64,000 nt of DNA from Litoditis marina (GCA_964036275.1 OZ038436.1:3496214-3560213); one strand, 5' to 3'. Shown: positions 24,454-36,539, counted from the first letter of the stretch. Notes: a model not told the origin generated them from the sequence alone. A program made the numbers and translations.

Positions 24454-24952
24454 CACAAAAAAGAGTTTTACATGATTCTTATCAACTACAGCAGCTGAGA
24501 AAAAGGTTGTACATGAATACTGATAATTTCATTGATGATTTATCAAATTATACTGTTATATTGAAGTTATATGCACTACTGTCGCGGTTATAGCGGAATC
24601 CTAGCGTCTTATATGAGCTTTTCGATGGTATTAAGTTGCTTGCCATTTTCTGTTCTTTCACATTGAAGTGTCTGAATAATAATGAAAAAACACAATGATC
24701 CAATGTTATAATTTTTAGAAAATAATGTAAAGAGATGACAATAATAAACGCGAAAGGTGGGACAATTAATCAGTTTATTTATTTATTTAGTCGCACGCAT
24801 TTTTAAGGGTAAATAAATTAAAGGTCGGTTTTTTCTCAGTATTTTCTAGCAAGTACTATTTCCACACGTATTATTATATTAGCACTGTTCTGAACACACT
24901 GTTTCATATATGAGGCAAATCCAGCTGTAGTTGCAGGGTGTTCCGTGAGCAT
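24454..24952 (-). repeat. Segment X', inverse copy of 19,061-19,560
   Basis: It is the reverse complement of segment X and joins unique segment Z on its left and satellite array A' on its right. The X-to-Z junction here is, by the inversion model, the ancestral one. Confidence 0.9.
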
Positions 24953-27900
24953 ATGATAGGCGCCCAAATATTTCGCACTTTAGTTATATAGAGAGAGTCG
25001 GATATAGTCTGTAGTGTCTGACCTTGAGACTTATTTGACGTTGTCCGAAGAGAAATTGAAGCACAGTGTTTTAGAATGTTAAACCGTTTCAGTTGTGCTT
25101 GAAAGTAATACTTCAATAAGATATGCGCTCAAATGTTTCACACTTTAGTTATATAGAGAGAGTCGGATATAGTCTGTAGTGTCTGACCTTGAGACTTATT
25201 TGACGATGCAAATTACATGGTTGTCCGAAGAGAAATTGAAGCACAGTGTTTTAGAATGTTAAACCGTTTCAGTTGTGCTTGAAAGTAATACTTCAATAAG
25301 ATATGCGCTCAAATGTTTCACACTTTAGTTATATAGAGAGAGTCGGATATAGTCTGTAGTGTCTGACCTTGAGACTTATTTGACGATGCAAATTACATGG
25401 TTGTCCGAAGAGAAATTGAAGCACAGTGTTTTAGAATGTTAAACCGTTTCAGTTGTGCTTGAAAGTAATACTTCAATAAGATATGCGCTCAAATGTTTCA
25501 CACTTTAGTTATATAGAGAGAGTCGGATATAGTCTGTAGTGTCTGACCTTGAGACTTATTTGACGATGCAAATTACATGGTTGTCCGAAGAGAAATTGAA
25601 GCACAGTGTTTTAGAATGTTAAACCGTTTCAGTTGTGCTTGAAAGTAATACTTCAATAAGATATGCGCTCAAATGTTTCACACTTTAGTTATATAGAGAG
25701 AGTCGGATATAGTCTGTAGTGTCTGACCTTGAGACTTATTTGACGATGCAAATTACATGGTTGTCCGAAGAGAAATTGAAGCACAGTGTTTTAGAATGTT
25801 AAACCGTTTCAGTTGTGCTTGAAAGTAATACTTCAATAAGATATGCGCTCAAATGTTTCACACTTTAGTTATATAGAGAGAGTCGGATATAGTCTGTAGT
25901 GTCTGACCTTGAGACTTATTTGACGATGCAAATTACATGGTTGTCCGAAGAGAAATTGAAGCACAGTGTTTTAGAATGTTAAACCGTTTCAGTTGTGCTT
26001 GAAAGTAATACTTCAATAAGATATGCGCTCAAATGTTTCACACTTTAGATATAGCGAGAGTCGAATATAGTCTGTAGTGTCTGACCTTGAGACTTATTTG
26101 ACGATGCAAATTACATGGTTGTCCGAAGAGAAATTGAAGCACAGTGTTTTAGAATGTTAAACCGTTTCAGTTGTGCTTGAAAGTAATACTTCAATAAGAT
26201 ATGCGCTCAAATGTTTCACACTTTAGATATAGCGAGAGTCGAATATAGTCTGTAGTGTCTGACCTTGAGACTTATTTGACGTTGTCCGAAGAGAAATTGA
26301 AGCACCGTGTTTTAGAATGTTAAACCGTTTCAGTTGTGTTGAAAGTAATACTTCAATAAGATATGCGCTCAAATGTTTCACACTTTAGTTATAGCGAGAG
26401 TCGAATATAGTCTGTAGTGTCTGACCTTAAGACTTATTTGACGTTGTCCGAAGAGAAATTGAAGCACCGTGTTTTAGAATGTTAAACCGTTTCAGTTGTG
26501 CTTGAAAGTAATACTTCAATAAGATATGCGCTCAAATGTTTCACACTTTAGTTATAGAGAGAGTCGAATATTGTCTGTAGTGTCTGACCTTGAGACTTAT
26601 TTGACGTTGTCCGAAGAGAAATTGAAGCACCGCGTTTTAGAATGTTAAACCGTTTCAGTTGTGCTTGAAAGTAATACTTCAATAAGATATGCGCTCAAAT
26701 GTTTCACACTTTAGTTATAGAGAGAGTCGAATATAGTCTGTAGTGTCTGACCTTGAGACTTATTTGACGTTGTCCGAAGAGAAATTGAAGCACCGCGTTT
26801 TAGAATGTTAAACCGTTTCAGTTGTGCTTGAAAGTAATACTTCAATAAGATATGCGCTCAAATGTTTCACACTTTAGTTATAGAGAGAGTCGGATATAGT
26901 CTGTAGTGTCTGACCTTGAGACTTATTTGACGTTGTCCGAAGAGAAATTGAAGCACCGTGTTTTAGAATGTTAAACCGTTTCAGTTGTGCTTGAAAGTAA
27001 TACTTCAATAAGATATGCGCTCAAATGTTTCACACTTTAGTTATAGAGAGAGTCGGATATAGTTTGTAGTGTCTGACCTTGAGACTTATTTGACGTTGTC
27101 CGAAGAGAAATTGAAGCACCGTGTTTTAGAATGTTAAACCGTTTCAGTTGTGCTTGAAAGTAATACTTCAATAAGATATGCGCTCAAATGTTTCACACTT
27201 TAGTTATAGAGAGAGTCGGATATAGTCTGTAGTGTCTGACCTTGAGACTTATTTGACGTTGTCCGAAGAGAAATTGAAGCACCGCGTTTTAGAATGTTAA
27301 ACCGTTTCAGTTGTGCTTGAAAGTAATACTTCAATAAGATATGCGCTCAAATGTTTCACACTTTAGTTATAGAGAGAGTCGGATATAGTCTGTAGTGTCT
27401 GACCTTGAGACTTATTTGACGTTGTCCGAAGAGAAATTGAAGCACCGTGTTTTAGAATGTTAAACCGTTTCAGTTGTGCTTGAAAGTAATACTTCAATAA
27501 GATATGCGCTCAAATGTTTCACACTTTAGTTATAGAGAGAGTCGGATATAGTCTGTAGTGTCTGACCTTGAGACTTATTTGACGTTGTCCGAAGAGAAAT
27601 TGAAGCACCGCGTTTTAGAATGTTAAACCGTTTCAGTTGTGCTTGAAAGTAATACTTCAATAAGATATGCGCTCAAATGTTTCACACTTTAGTTATAGAG
27701 AGAGTCGAATATAGTCTGTAGTGTCTGACCTTGAGACTTATTTGACGTTGTCCGAAGAGAAATTGAAGCACCGCGTTTTAGAATGTTAAACCGTTTCAGT
27801 TGTGCTTGAAAGTAATACTTCAATAAGATATGCGCTCAAATGTTTCACACTTTAGTTATATAGAGAGAGTCGGATATAGTCTGTAGTGTCTGACCTTGAG

Positions 27901-29068
27901 ACTTATTTGACGATGCAAATTACATGGTTGTCCGAAGAGAAATTGAAGCACAGTGTTTTAGAATGTTAAACCGTTTCAGTTGTGCTTGAAAGTAATACTT
28001 CAATAAGATATGCGCTCAAATGTTTCACACTTTAGATATAGCGAGAGTCGAATATAGTCTGTAGTGTCTGACCTTGAGACTTATTTGACGATGCAAATTA
28101 CATGGTTGTCCGAAGAGAAATTGAAGCACAGTGTTTTAGAATGTTAAACCGTTTCAGTTGTGCTTGAAAGTAATACTTCAATAAGATATGCGCTCAAATG
28201 TTTCACACTTTAGATATAGCGAGAGTCGAATATAGTCTGTAGTGTCTGACCTTGAGACTTATTTGACGTTGTCCGAAGAGAAATTGAAGCACCGTGTTTT
28301 AGAATGTTAAACCGTTTCAGTTGTGTTGAAAGTAATACTTCAATAAGATATGCGCTCAAATGTTTCACACTTTAGTTATAGCGAGAGTCGAATATAGTCT
28401 GTAGTGTCTGACCTTAAGACTTATTTGACGTTGTCCGAAGAGAAATTGAAGCACCGTGTTTTAGAATGTTAAACCGTTTCAGTTGTGCTTGAAAGTAATA
28501 CTTCAATAAGATATGCGCTCAAATGTTTCACACTTTAGTTATAGAGAGAGTCGAATATTGTCTGTAGTGTCTGACCTTGAGACTTATTTGACGTTGTCCG
28601 AAGAGAAATTGAAGCACCGCGTTTTAGAATGTTAAACCGTTTCAGTTGTGCTTGAAAGTAATACTTCAATAAGATATGCGCTCAAATGTTTCACACTTTA
28701 GTTATAGAGAGAGTCGAATATAGTCTGTAGTGTCTGACCTTGAGACTTATTTGACGTTGTCCGAAGAGAAATTGAAGCACCGCGTTTTAGAATGTTAAAC
28801 CGTTTCAGTTGTGCTTGAAAGTAATACTTCAATAAGATATGCGCTCAAATGTTTCACACTTTAGTTATAGAGAGAGTCGGATATAGTCTGTAGTGTCTGA
28901 CCTTGAGACTTATTTGACGTTGTCCGAAGAGAAATTGAAGCACCGTGTTTTAGAATGTTAAACCGTTTCAGTTGTGCTTGAAAGTAATACTTCAATAAGA
29001 TATGCGCTCAAATGTTTCACACTTTAGTTATAGAGAGAGTCGAATATAGTCTGTAGTGTCTGACCTTG
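24953..29068 (-). repeat. Satellite array A', inverted, about 25 units
   Basis: This is the same monomer as array A, on the opposite strand. Rare variants appear in the same order counting away from X: TTGTGTTGAAAG, then CTTAAGAC, then GAATATTGTCTG, then GTTTGTAGTG (27,063, matching ACAAAC at 17,815). So it is a copy of the X-proximal end of array A. It has more 180-bp units carrying the 15-bp ATGCAAAT insertion (six near X', two more near 27.9-28.1 kb), so copy number changed after duplication. It ends abruptly at CCTTGAG inside a unit. Confidence 0.93.
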
Positions 29069-31067
29069 AGTGGCTGAAGAGAAGAGTATGTGAAAAGAAA
29101 TTTAGAATCTCTTTGAAAATATATTTCTTTTCTAAATTTAAACAAAGTAGTACTTTGAAGCATGATTATACAAATCCGAATTCAAATTTTGAAATATTGT
29201 AACTAAATTTTCATGAGTGATCCAGCCAAATATCTTGGTTTGTCCAATAAAGTAAAGCGCAACCAAATGCCTCAGTGAGTGGTTAAAAAGGCGATTCGGC
29301 ATGAGCTTAGGTACTTTCCTCTAGAATTTGGCGGCGAGTCGCCGGCGACATGGAGGGGTCGGCAGAGTGTCGCCGGCGGGTCGCCTGCGATTATTTTTAG
29401 GTCGTTGATTCTGGATAAGATTTATGTTATTCAGATACGTATACTTGCAGTACTTAGTTGGGTGACATGTTTATACATGAACAATGAAGCCGTGAATCTC
29501 ATCGTGTCTATTTCTGGCGACGATAAGTATATAAAGCATTTTTATTCTCTGAAAATTACCAGTTCCGGTACCTGATTACTATATAGAACGTTTAGTGTAA
29601 AGGACCTGAAAATAATCGCAGGCGACCCGCCGGCGACACTCTGCCGACCCCTCCATGTCGCCGGCGACTCGCCGCGAAATTCTAGAGCCTTTCTACTGCT
29701 GTTGTAAGCAAACACGTTATGATGCAAAACTGAAGACGTTCATCAGCTAAGAATCTTTGGAGTGTGTACTGTAGGCATCTCATTGAAAATGATCTGGATT
29801 ATAGATTGGAGTACAGTTAGCATTCTAAGGAGGCATCGCGCACATTATTTCTACTATGTACACCGTAACCGTATGCAAATTAGAAGCATCAGTTCAAAGT
29901 GAGATATACTGTTAGTCAATTGCACAGTAACGGGCAACATGTTCAACACAGCAGAAATAAGAAACGTGTAATGACAAAGTGCACGATTGCTCATACGTGA
30001 CTATTCATTTCATTTCCAGTATATGTATAAGTTTGGTTTAGTCTATCATTCAATTGCTTTGCCACTCTCTCTCCTGGTCCTCTTTAAAAGTGGAAGTCAA
30101 AACTAGTGACTGTTCGCAGCATCTTCCCTTTGCTCGGAACTCTATTTCCCCACCTCACAAATGGAATTTCTATGCGGCAAGCAAGGCAGCAACATCAAGG
30201 AGATGCAGATTAAGACCAGAACCAGAATTGCGATTTCCAATGAGGGTGGGTTCAAAGAACATATTTGTTGCCCATTAAGTGGGTGAAACATTCACGTGAT
30301 TTTCGACTAGCAAAAGGTCCAACGCATGTCTGAAAACTTGTGAACATGTTGAAGTTACACGACTAGATTCAGAGTTTTGAACATAGATCTCTACGTTTAT
30401 ACTGTAAATGTGCGCAAACAAATGACACTGAGTAAATGGATAGTTCCTCAACCTCGTCCAAATGTTTCACCGCATTTTCCAGTTAACAGCAGCGAGAAGG
30501 ACCCGCAGAGCAAGGTTCGAATCTACGCCAGTGAGCAAAAACACATAGATGCGGCTGAACTTTTGATTATGGATACGATGGCTAAAACATCAAAGCCGAG
30601 GTGAGTTTGTTGAATCAATGCATTTACTATGCAGGTGAATGTCTCATGTGTTCTATAATATAAGCACTTCCTACAGTCAATTCGATGACTTAGGACAGTA
30701 CAGTATACAATGATTCGAAACACACATGTATATTAAAATATTGTGAGTGTTCAATACGATGCTCAGAGGCCGTATTTATGTACTTCCCGATCTTTTGAAC
30801 CCAAGCTGCTCCTCAAATAAACGCTAAAAAGTTTTTCATTCAAATGAGTTCGTGCACTTTATCATTGCACGTTTCTCAGTTTTGCTGTGTTTAACATGTT
30901 TCACGTGGCTGAGAAATTGACTGAAAGTATATTTCTCTGCTCCTGTATCCCGTCCAGACACTAGTTTCGCGAAATAGTACAGAAAGCGAGAGACGCAGAT
31001 TGATATGAAACTACCAGGCTGTTCTAAAAACGTACGTGTTTTTCTGTATTAGCAGAGAAACAGGGCC
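29069..31067 (+). repeat. Segment Y', inverse copy of 19,560-21,558
   Basis: It is an exact-length (1,999 bp) inverse copy that continues without a break into the rest of the KH gene on its right, so this is the copy in its native context on the 3' side. On its left, the last 16 nt of an exon are fused to satellite. Confidence 0.93.
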
Positions 31068-31312
31068 GTAAAGCAACAATTTGTGCCATAGTGAGGAAAT
31101 GAAAATTGAGGCTTTATTTGAACTTATGTATTTCTGGATTCCACATGCGACATCACATTGCAAGTAAATTGTTTTGTGACTTGTGACATTGAAATGTGAC
31201 AGGGTTTTTATTCAGTTCTGACACTGGCAAGATGAGTAGCAACACCCCCAACAACAGTGCGAAACAGTCGAGAGGTTAGTGAAACTCTGAACTGCATGAG
31301 CAGTGCACAAAT

Positions 31313-31359
31313 AAACAGAGATACTCCTGAAACACAAATGTTCAGGAGTATCTCTGTTT
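31313..31359 (+). other. 19-bp perfect hairpin followed by a T run
   Basis: AAACAGAGATACTCCTGAA at 31,313-31,331 pairs perfectly with 31,341-31,359 across a 9-nt loop and is followed by several T residues. It sits 38 nt inside the intron after the 31,216 exon. It may be a tiny inverted repeat or a structured intron element. Confidence 0.6.
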
Positions 31360-32230
31360 TTTTTCCTAAAGTTTTCAAATGTTTCACTGTGTAAATATAT
31401 GGAATGAAGTTGGGGTATAAATATTTGATAAGGCAATGTGAGCAATAAAATAAGTAGTTAAACACAGCACATACTATTGAATTCTGCTTCGGTTAACATG
31501 TTTCACGATTTACATTATGAAAGAAAAAAGTTCTAGAAGTTCACAAACATGAAAAGTGAGTTAACACGTTTTGGCATTTTATGCAGTTCTCTGCACTCAC
31601 TACTATATGGAAGAAATTGATTTGATTGAGGTATCCTCCATGCGTCAGTTATGAACATGAGCGCACGTCAAACTGTTAACTTCGAGTCCGGAGAATTGAG
31701 TGAATTAGGCAATTAGGGTATATTCAGATTCATCGAACGTCTCAAAACAGTCGAACCAGACCAAACTGCCACCCACATCTCTCCTGGGAGCTGGTCTTCA
31801 CACACCCAACACTCAAGGAGCCAGTAAGTTGTGGAACGTTGGAGTACGTGATGTTACAATGGAAAATAGTTTTTTCAGAAACGTTTAAAAAGCAGGTTTG
31901 GAGCTGCTCGCTGTCAAATGAATCACGTTGCGTGGTTGTAGCGACACGATTCCTTTAACATCAAAGTAACATAATATGAAGTTTAAGACACACTTTTCCC
32001 GATCTCAGAACTAGAAATGAGCTTAAATACGATGGGAACGTTAATTCACTAACGTATCATATAATCTTGTAAAATTAAGATGTTTTGAACAAATAAGTAT
32101 ATTCCAGATGGTTTGTTTCTGGAAATGAAGATTCCGTCCTCGGTAGCTGGTATTGTAATTGGTCAGAAGGGAAAAACACTGAACGACATTCGCGTGAAAA
32201 CGAACACAAAGATTGTAATCACTGAAGAGT

Positions 32231-33085
32231 GTGAGTGTTTCAAACATATTATATATACAATTAGCACAACTCGGCAACAGTTTTGCCGACGCGTTTTTCA
32301 TTTAAACATAATATAACGTGAAACTCAAACTGAATTCCGATTTGTGTTCATCGTTCATGATTAAAAATGGAAACTTCAAAAGTCTAGATGAAGCTAAAAG
32401 TAATTTTAGATATTTTCATATTGTTCATTGGCAGAATAGCAAACGTGAGAGTGTTTCACACATAGTATAAGAACAATTAGTGGAACTCAGCAAAAGTTTT
32501 GAAGACGCGTTCCTGATTTACTGAATAATATGTCGTAAACATAAAACTGAAATCCGATTTGTGTTTATGATCAAGAATAGACATTTCGAAAGTCTAGATG
32601 AAATTTGAAGTAATTGTTGTAGATATTTTCGGTTTTGTTGATTGACAGAAGAGCAAATGGGTGAGTGTTTCACACATAGTATAATAACAGCTAGCGGAAC
32701 TCAGCAAAAGTTTTGAAGACGCGTTCCTCATTTACTAAATATTATGTCGAACAAATCGAACTGAAATCCGATTTGTGTTCATAATCAAAAATATTAATTT
32801 CGAAAGTCTAAATGGCATTTGAAGTAATTTTTGATATTTCCGGTCTTGTTCATTGGCAGAATAGCGTACGTGTGAGTGTTTCACACATATTATGAATACA
32901 ATCAGCACCATTCGGCAACGGATTTGTAGTTGCGTTTACCGTTTTCTAAATAATATGTCTTCAAGCTCCAACTGAAGTCCGATTCATGATCGAAAATAAA
33001 AATTTCGGAAGTGAAGAGGAAATTTGAAGTAATTGTTGTAAATATTTTCGGTTTTGTTCAGAAATTGACAGAGTAGCAAATGTGT
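32231..33085 (+). repeat. Four tandem copies of a 213-bp unit inside a KH2 intron
   Basis: Units begin GTGAGTGTTTCACACATA-like at 32,231, 32,445, 32,661 and 32,872, with later sequence GATTTGTGTTCAT and TTCGAAAGTCTA in each. Each unit starts with a copy of the exon's splice-donor region and ends in an acceptor-like TTGGCAG or TTGACAG, so splice signals were duplicated with the repeat. Confidence 0.8.
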
Positions 33086-34399
33086 GACTGCATAACCAGT
33101 TGGAGATGCTTTCCAAATAGGCAATATTTTAATATTTTAATATTCGACTTTTGTGTTTCAATTGCATTTTTAAAATAGAGATCTTTCAAGAAAATGTGAG
33201 CTTCACTCGTATTAGTACTCAATTATCATACTTAGTTCAATATGTTCACATTCATATTCCCATTCAGCACTATCAGTATGTTTCTATAATATTAGTAACC
33301 AACTAAATTTTTCAGCAGCAAAAAACGGTGCTTTGAGCACAGTTCGTGTCAACGGAGAACCGGCTGATATAGCGGCCGCCGAGATTCTGATTTTCAAACA
33401 ACTGGCGAAATTGAACAAACTTATCGAGTGGGTTTTATTCCCCTTTCAAATTCTGAAAAAATCAACTGTCACATATGAGTATAGTTCTCGCGATTCCCAC
33501 TGAGATTTTGGCAGCCTGCCAATGAATGTTCGATTGAATATGTTTCAAAGATGTAACAGGTTTCTGAAAAGCAATTTTTGAGAAGCCCGCTAACCCCGCC
33601 CCCTGCTGTATAGGTTTGGTCAAACCGTTGTGCACACCGTACCATCGCATTTGTAAGGGCTGGGGTTTGGCGAGAAGCCAGTCATTCTGCGTATCATTGA
33701 TCTACACTCTCTCGCCTGTTGACAAGTAATTAACGACCGCTCAATCAATCGAAGGCTCTATGGGGAAAATGGCGACTACACCACTGATACTTTTAGTTTA
33801 TCTATTTTTTCCTCTGTACATGTCTCACTTCTATAATCAACAATTCAACACATTTGATAATTGTTGGCCATTGAAGTAAGTCATAATGCGTAATTATTTT
33901 CATTATTATTTCACCCGCGTACTATGACAACTGTTTTCTGCCGTTCACAGAAAGTTCTAGTGTTTTGTAAAACATTAACAATGTCAAAAGCCGCCTGAAA
34001 AGTCCGTTGGCACGTTGCGGAAGTCTCAGTAAGAAGGATTGGAACTATAGCGAGAGCGGAAACCACTCAGTGTTTTCTTCATAATTTTCCAGTCTCATAT
34101 ACATGAAGTGCCACACCTAACAACGGTGAAGGTCACGCGTTGACTGGCGAATAAATCCATATTTCCTTACTTTGACATTTTCTGAAAATTGATGATTACT
34201 CCGACTACTATTCTTTAAGATGGACGTGCAATGACATTTCTTCCCTTGTGAACCCGATGTTGAGTACGTGGAATGAGGCTGCTGTGATGAATTTTCAGAG
34301 AAACACCGGAACATTCCTTCAGACAGGTCACACGACTTTGGTGGGTATAATCGACATTTTCCCTACTCAGATCACTACACTACACAATCCAACTTTCTT

Positions 34400-34401
<2 letters not shown>

Positions 34402-34465
<64 letters not shown>

Positions 34466-34484
34466 TAGAGAGAGAAAGAGAAAC
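34402..34484. repeat. GA microsatellite in an intron
   Basis: A run of (GA)n with occasional AAAG and GATAG interruptions, between the last two exons of the plus-strand KH gene. A CT/GA tract occupies the equivalent intron of the minus-strand paralogue. Confidence 0.9.
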
Positions 34485-34701
34485 AAAGGTTATATTCCAC
34501 TCGAAGCTACCATCTTTTCAGGTGTTGAAGGCATTTACCGACAAGTCCCTGTTTCTGGCTAAAAATCAGCTGATCCAAATGGCCAGTTCCAAAGGGACAA
34601 ACAAAACCCGCGGCAAAGGGTTCGTTCGAAATTTTAGTATTAGGTATTTGGAAATTTTCGCTAAAGTAATTACATTGCTTCTTGTAAACTGCACTGAGTG
34701 A

Positions 34702-35800
34702 TCGTGAAAAATCACATGTGAATTTCATGAAAGCAATTGCTAGAACTCGAAAAGTTTATTTCTGTCTCAGAACTACAGTAATTCTTTCAAAGTGGGCTTG
34801 TCATGCCGTTGTAACACAGAATCTAGTTGTACTTGTTCTGTATCCCCATTTTGAGCCAGTTGTTCTATATTCCGGCAAATGTTTATCTGTATGCAATACA
34901 TCTTGTTATGGAAGAGCTCAAACGCACTTCGATGTAGCTCATCCTAGATAAGAGCAACATATTCTCTCTTGTATAGTAAAGGTACAGTGCACGGACCCAG
35001 ATAAAAACTATAATATGCGGTTATTGTTTTTTTGTTCGAATGAATGGGTTGAGTAGTTCTCAAGCGTCTCGTGCAAAACTTCAAAACTGTAAGGTTCGGT
35101 ATCAAACTAAAACTTCATCCCAAAGAATTAGCTTCTCCCAAAATAGGCATAAATAGTGTATTTTTGTTATGCTGACTTTTTTGTAGTTCGATCCTGACTA
35201 TGGCGTGTTTTGAGATGAATCCATAACTTAATCGGGTCTCTCCTATCAGTATTTCTGATTCCCAAGTATACTTACTATTACAGAAATCCTCGAAATGGAA
35301 GTGGCTCCCATTAGAAGTTCGAAATACTCTCGATCACGACTCCGAAACAAACGTCACGACATTTCTTACATCCATTGTTATCATTCCTTTTCCTATTGTT
35401 TGATAAAGCTACGACTACATCTTGCTAGTTGTGGCTAGTATTCGACACCTCGACAATGCATTTCACTGAAACGTTCCAATGATTTTATTTTCCTTTGGAA
35501 TGTATAAAAACATTTTTTTGTGCAACTGCGATTTTTTTCTCTCACTCGAATGTTCCAAATTAGGTATGTTTGTCGGTGTTTTCAACTAAAACTGTCCAGA
35601 AAAAAGCAAATAAACACGAAATAGTACCTCTTTCATGAAATCTCAATGAATAAATGAAATGTTATAAATATTCCTATTTATTTTGCGAAAATAGTGGTGA
35701 AACCGTGGTAAAAGTAAATCTGTGGGAAGTTCGTAGCAAATCTGGGTTCAAAATTAGTGCTGCAGCCTCTAATATAAGTAGCTTCTCCTCAATCTTTCAT
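34702..35800. other. No supported gene
   Basis: AT-rich sequence downstream of the plus-strand KH gene, with no exon-like segment that I could join to another. AATAAA-like signals occur (e.g. AATAAATG near 35,649), but I could not assign one to the gene. Confidence 0.45.
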
Positions 35801-35802
35801 GC

Positions 35803-35875
35803 AGGCGTGGTGCAGTGGTAAGCTTGCTGCTTGGTAACCGACTGCCCGAGGGTTCGAGTCCTCCGTGCAAACAAA
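35803..35875 (+). pseudogene. tRNA-like pseudogene
   Basis: TGGTGCAGTGG (box A match) and GGTTCGAGTCC (box B match) are separated as in a tRNA gene. The acceptor and T-arm stems pair poorly, and the anticodon stem around CTTGGTAACCG is irregular. It is a pol III-type relic rather than a functional tRNA; its sequence differs from the SINE-like repeats at 4.9 and 7.2 kb. Confidence 0.5.
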
Positions 35876-35968
35876 CTAGTAGTAAAATAGAAGGGTCCTG
35901 AGAAGAAAATACACGTGAAGAAAAACAATCGTTCAAAAAATTACTAAATTTTAAGTTTCTTCAAAATA

Positions 35969-36030
35969 TACTCCGGATTCGTGGAAACCCGTGGCGGGTC
36001 CGTGGCAGATCCGGCGGTACATCCGGAGTA
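35969..36030. mobile_element. Small palindromic element, TACTCCGGAT ends
   Basis: TACTCCGGAT at 35,969-35,978 and ATCCGGAGTA at 36,021-36,030 are perfect 10-bp inverted ends of a 62-bp GC-rich insert (GTGGCGGGTCCGTGGCAG) in AT-rich sequence. Confidence 0.5.
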
Positions 36031-36380
36031 AAAATATCCCTTTGATTCACTCATCTCATGCCAATTACAGTATTCGAACAAGTTCCCAGATGTTTCTTTT
36101 TCAAAAACAAATACATTTGTTGTTTAACAAGAAGACATACACAAAATAAAAATACAAATAAAATCTTATTCTTATTCTTATTAGTTTTTGAACATTCAAA
36201 GTTCAGTGATAGATGGTCAGAAAATAATAAACAGAAGTTTTGAACATTTTATGTTGCTTTAAGGTTTCAACAGCACACTGGAAGTAGTGATAAATGAGTG
36301 GAATGTACCTAATTACGAAAAGGAACCATCTATTTAAAGAGGTTTGGGTGCATATTGATAATGGTACGGTACCGCTTTAA

Positions 36381-36473
36381 CGAGCCTATTTTTGAATAGT
36401 GCACATTTTTAATTTCGCTTGAATGTACGAGCCTATTTTTGAATAGTGCACATTTTTAATTTCGCTTGAATGT
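36381..36473. repeat. 47-bp tandem duplication
   Basis: CGAGCCTATTTTTGAATAGT and the following 27 bases occur twice in direct succession without visible difference. Confidence 0.85.
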
Positions 36474-36539
36474 TTCGTTCAGTCTTCATATTGGCTCACA
36501 AAGAGGTTTATTCAATGTATTCGGCACACCTGTGTGAAC

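Larger units (their letters stand above)
29070..34701 (+). pseudogene. KH-domain RNA-binding gene, 3' portion, 5' end replaced by satellite
   Basis: Exons: 29,070-29,085 (stub), 30,120-30,245 and 30,483-30,600 (KH1, GKQG loop), 31,216-31,274 and 31,728-31,823 (Ser/Asn/Gln-rich linker), 32,108-32,230 and 33,316-33,427 (KH2, GQKG loop, then STVRVNGEPADIAAAEILIF), 34,220-34,340 and 34,522-34,701 (C-terminal helical part). All phases join. Every complete exon except the last has the same length as its counterpart in the minus-strand paralogue at 52.9-59.6 kb. Two defects: the acceptor of the 34,220 exon is TTTAAG rather than TTCCAG, and the family stop codon TGA is CGA at 34,627, adding 24 residues before the next stop. 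No start codon or promoter is left upstream other than satellite. A nucleic-acid-binding protein by family; no target can be named. Confidence 0.75.

Noticed and set aside
29279..29727. Open frames identical to those at 20,900-21,348
   Set aside because: Both sets are translations of the GC-rich MITE and its surroundings in the mirrored Y segments, with the palindromic arms giving the same peptide on either strand.
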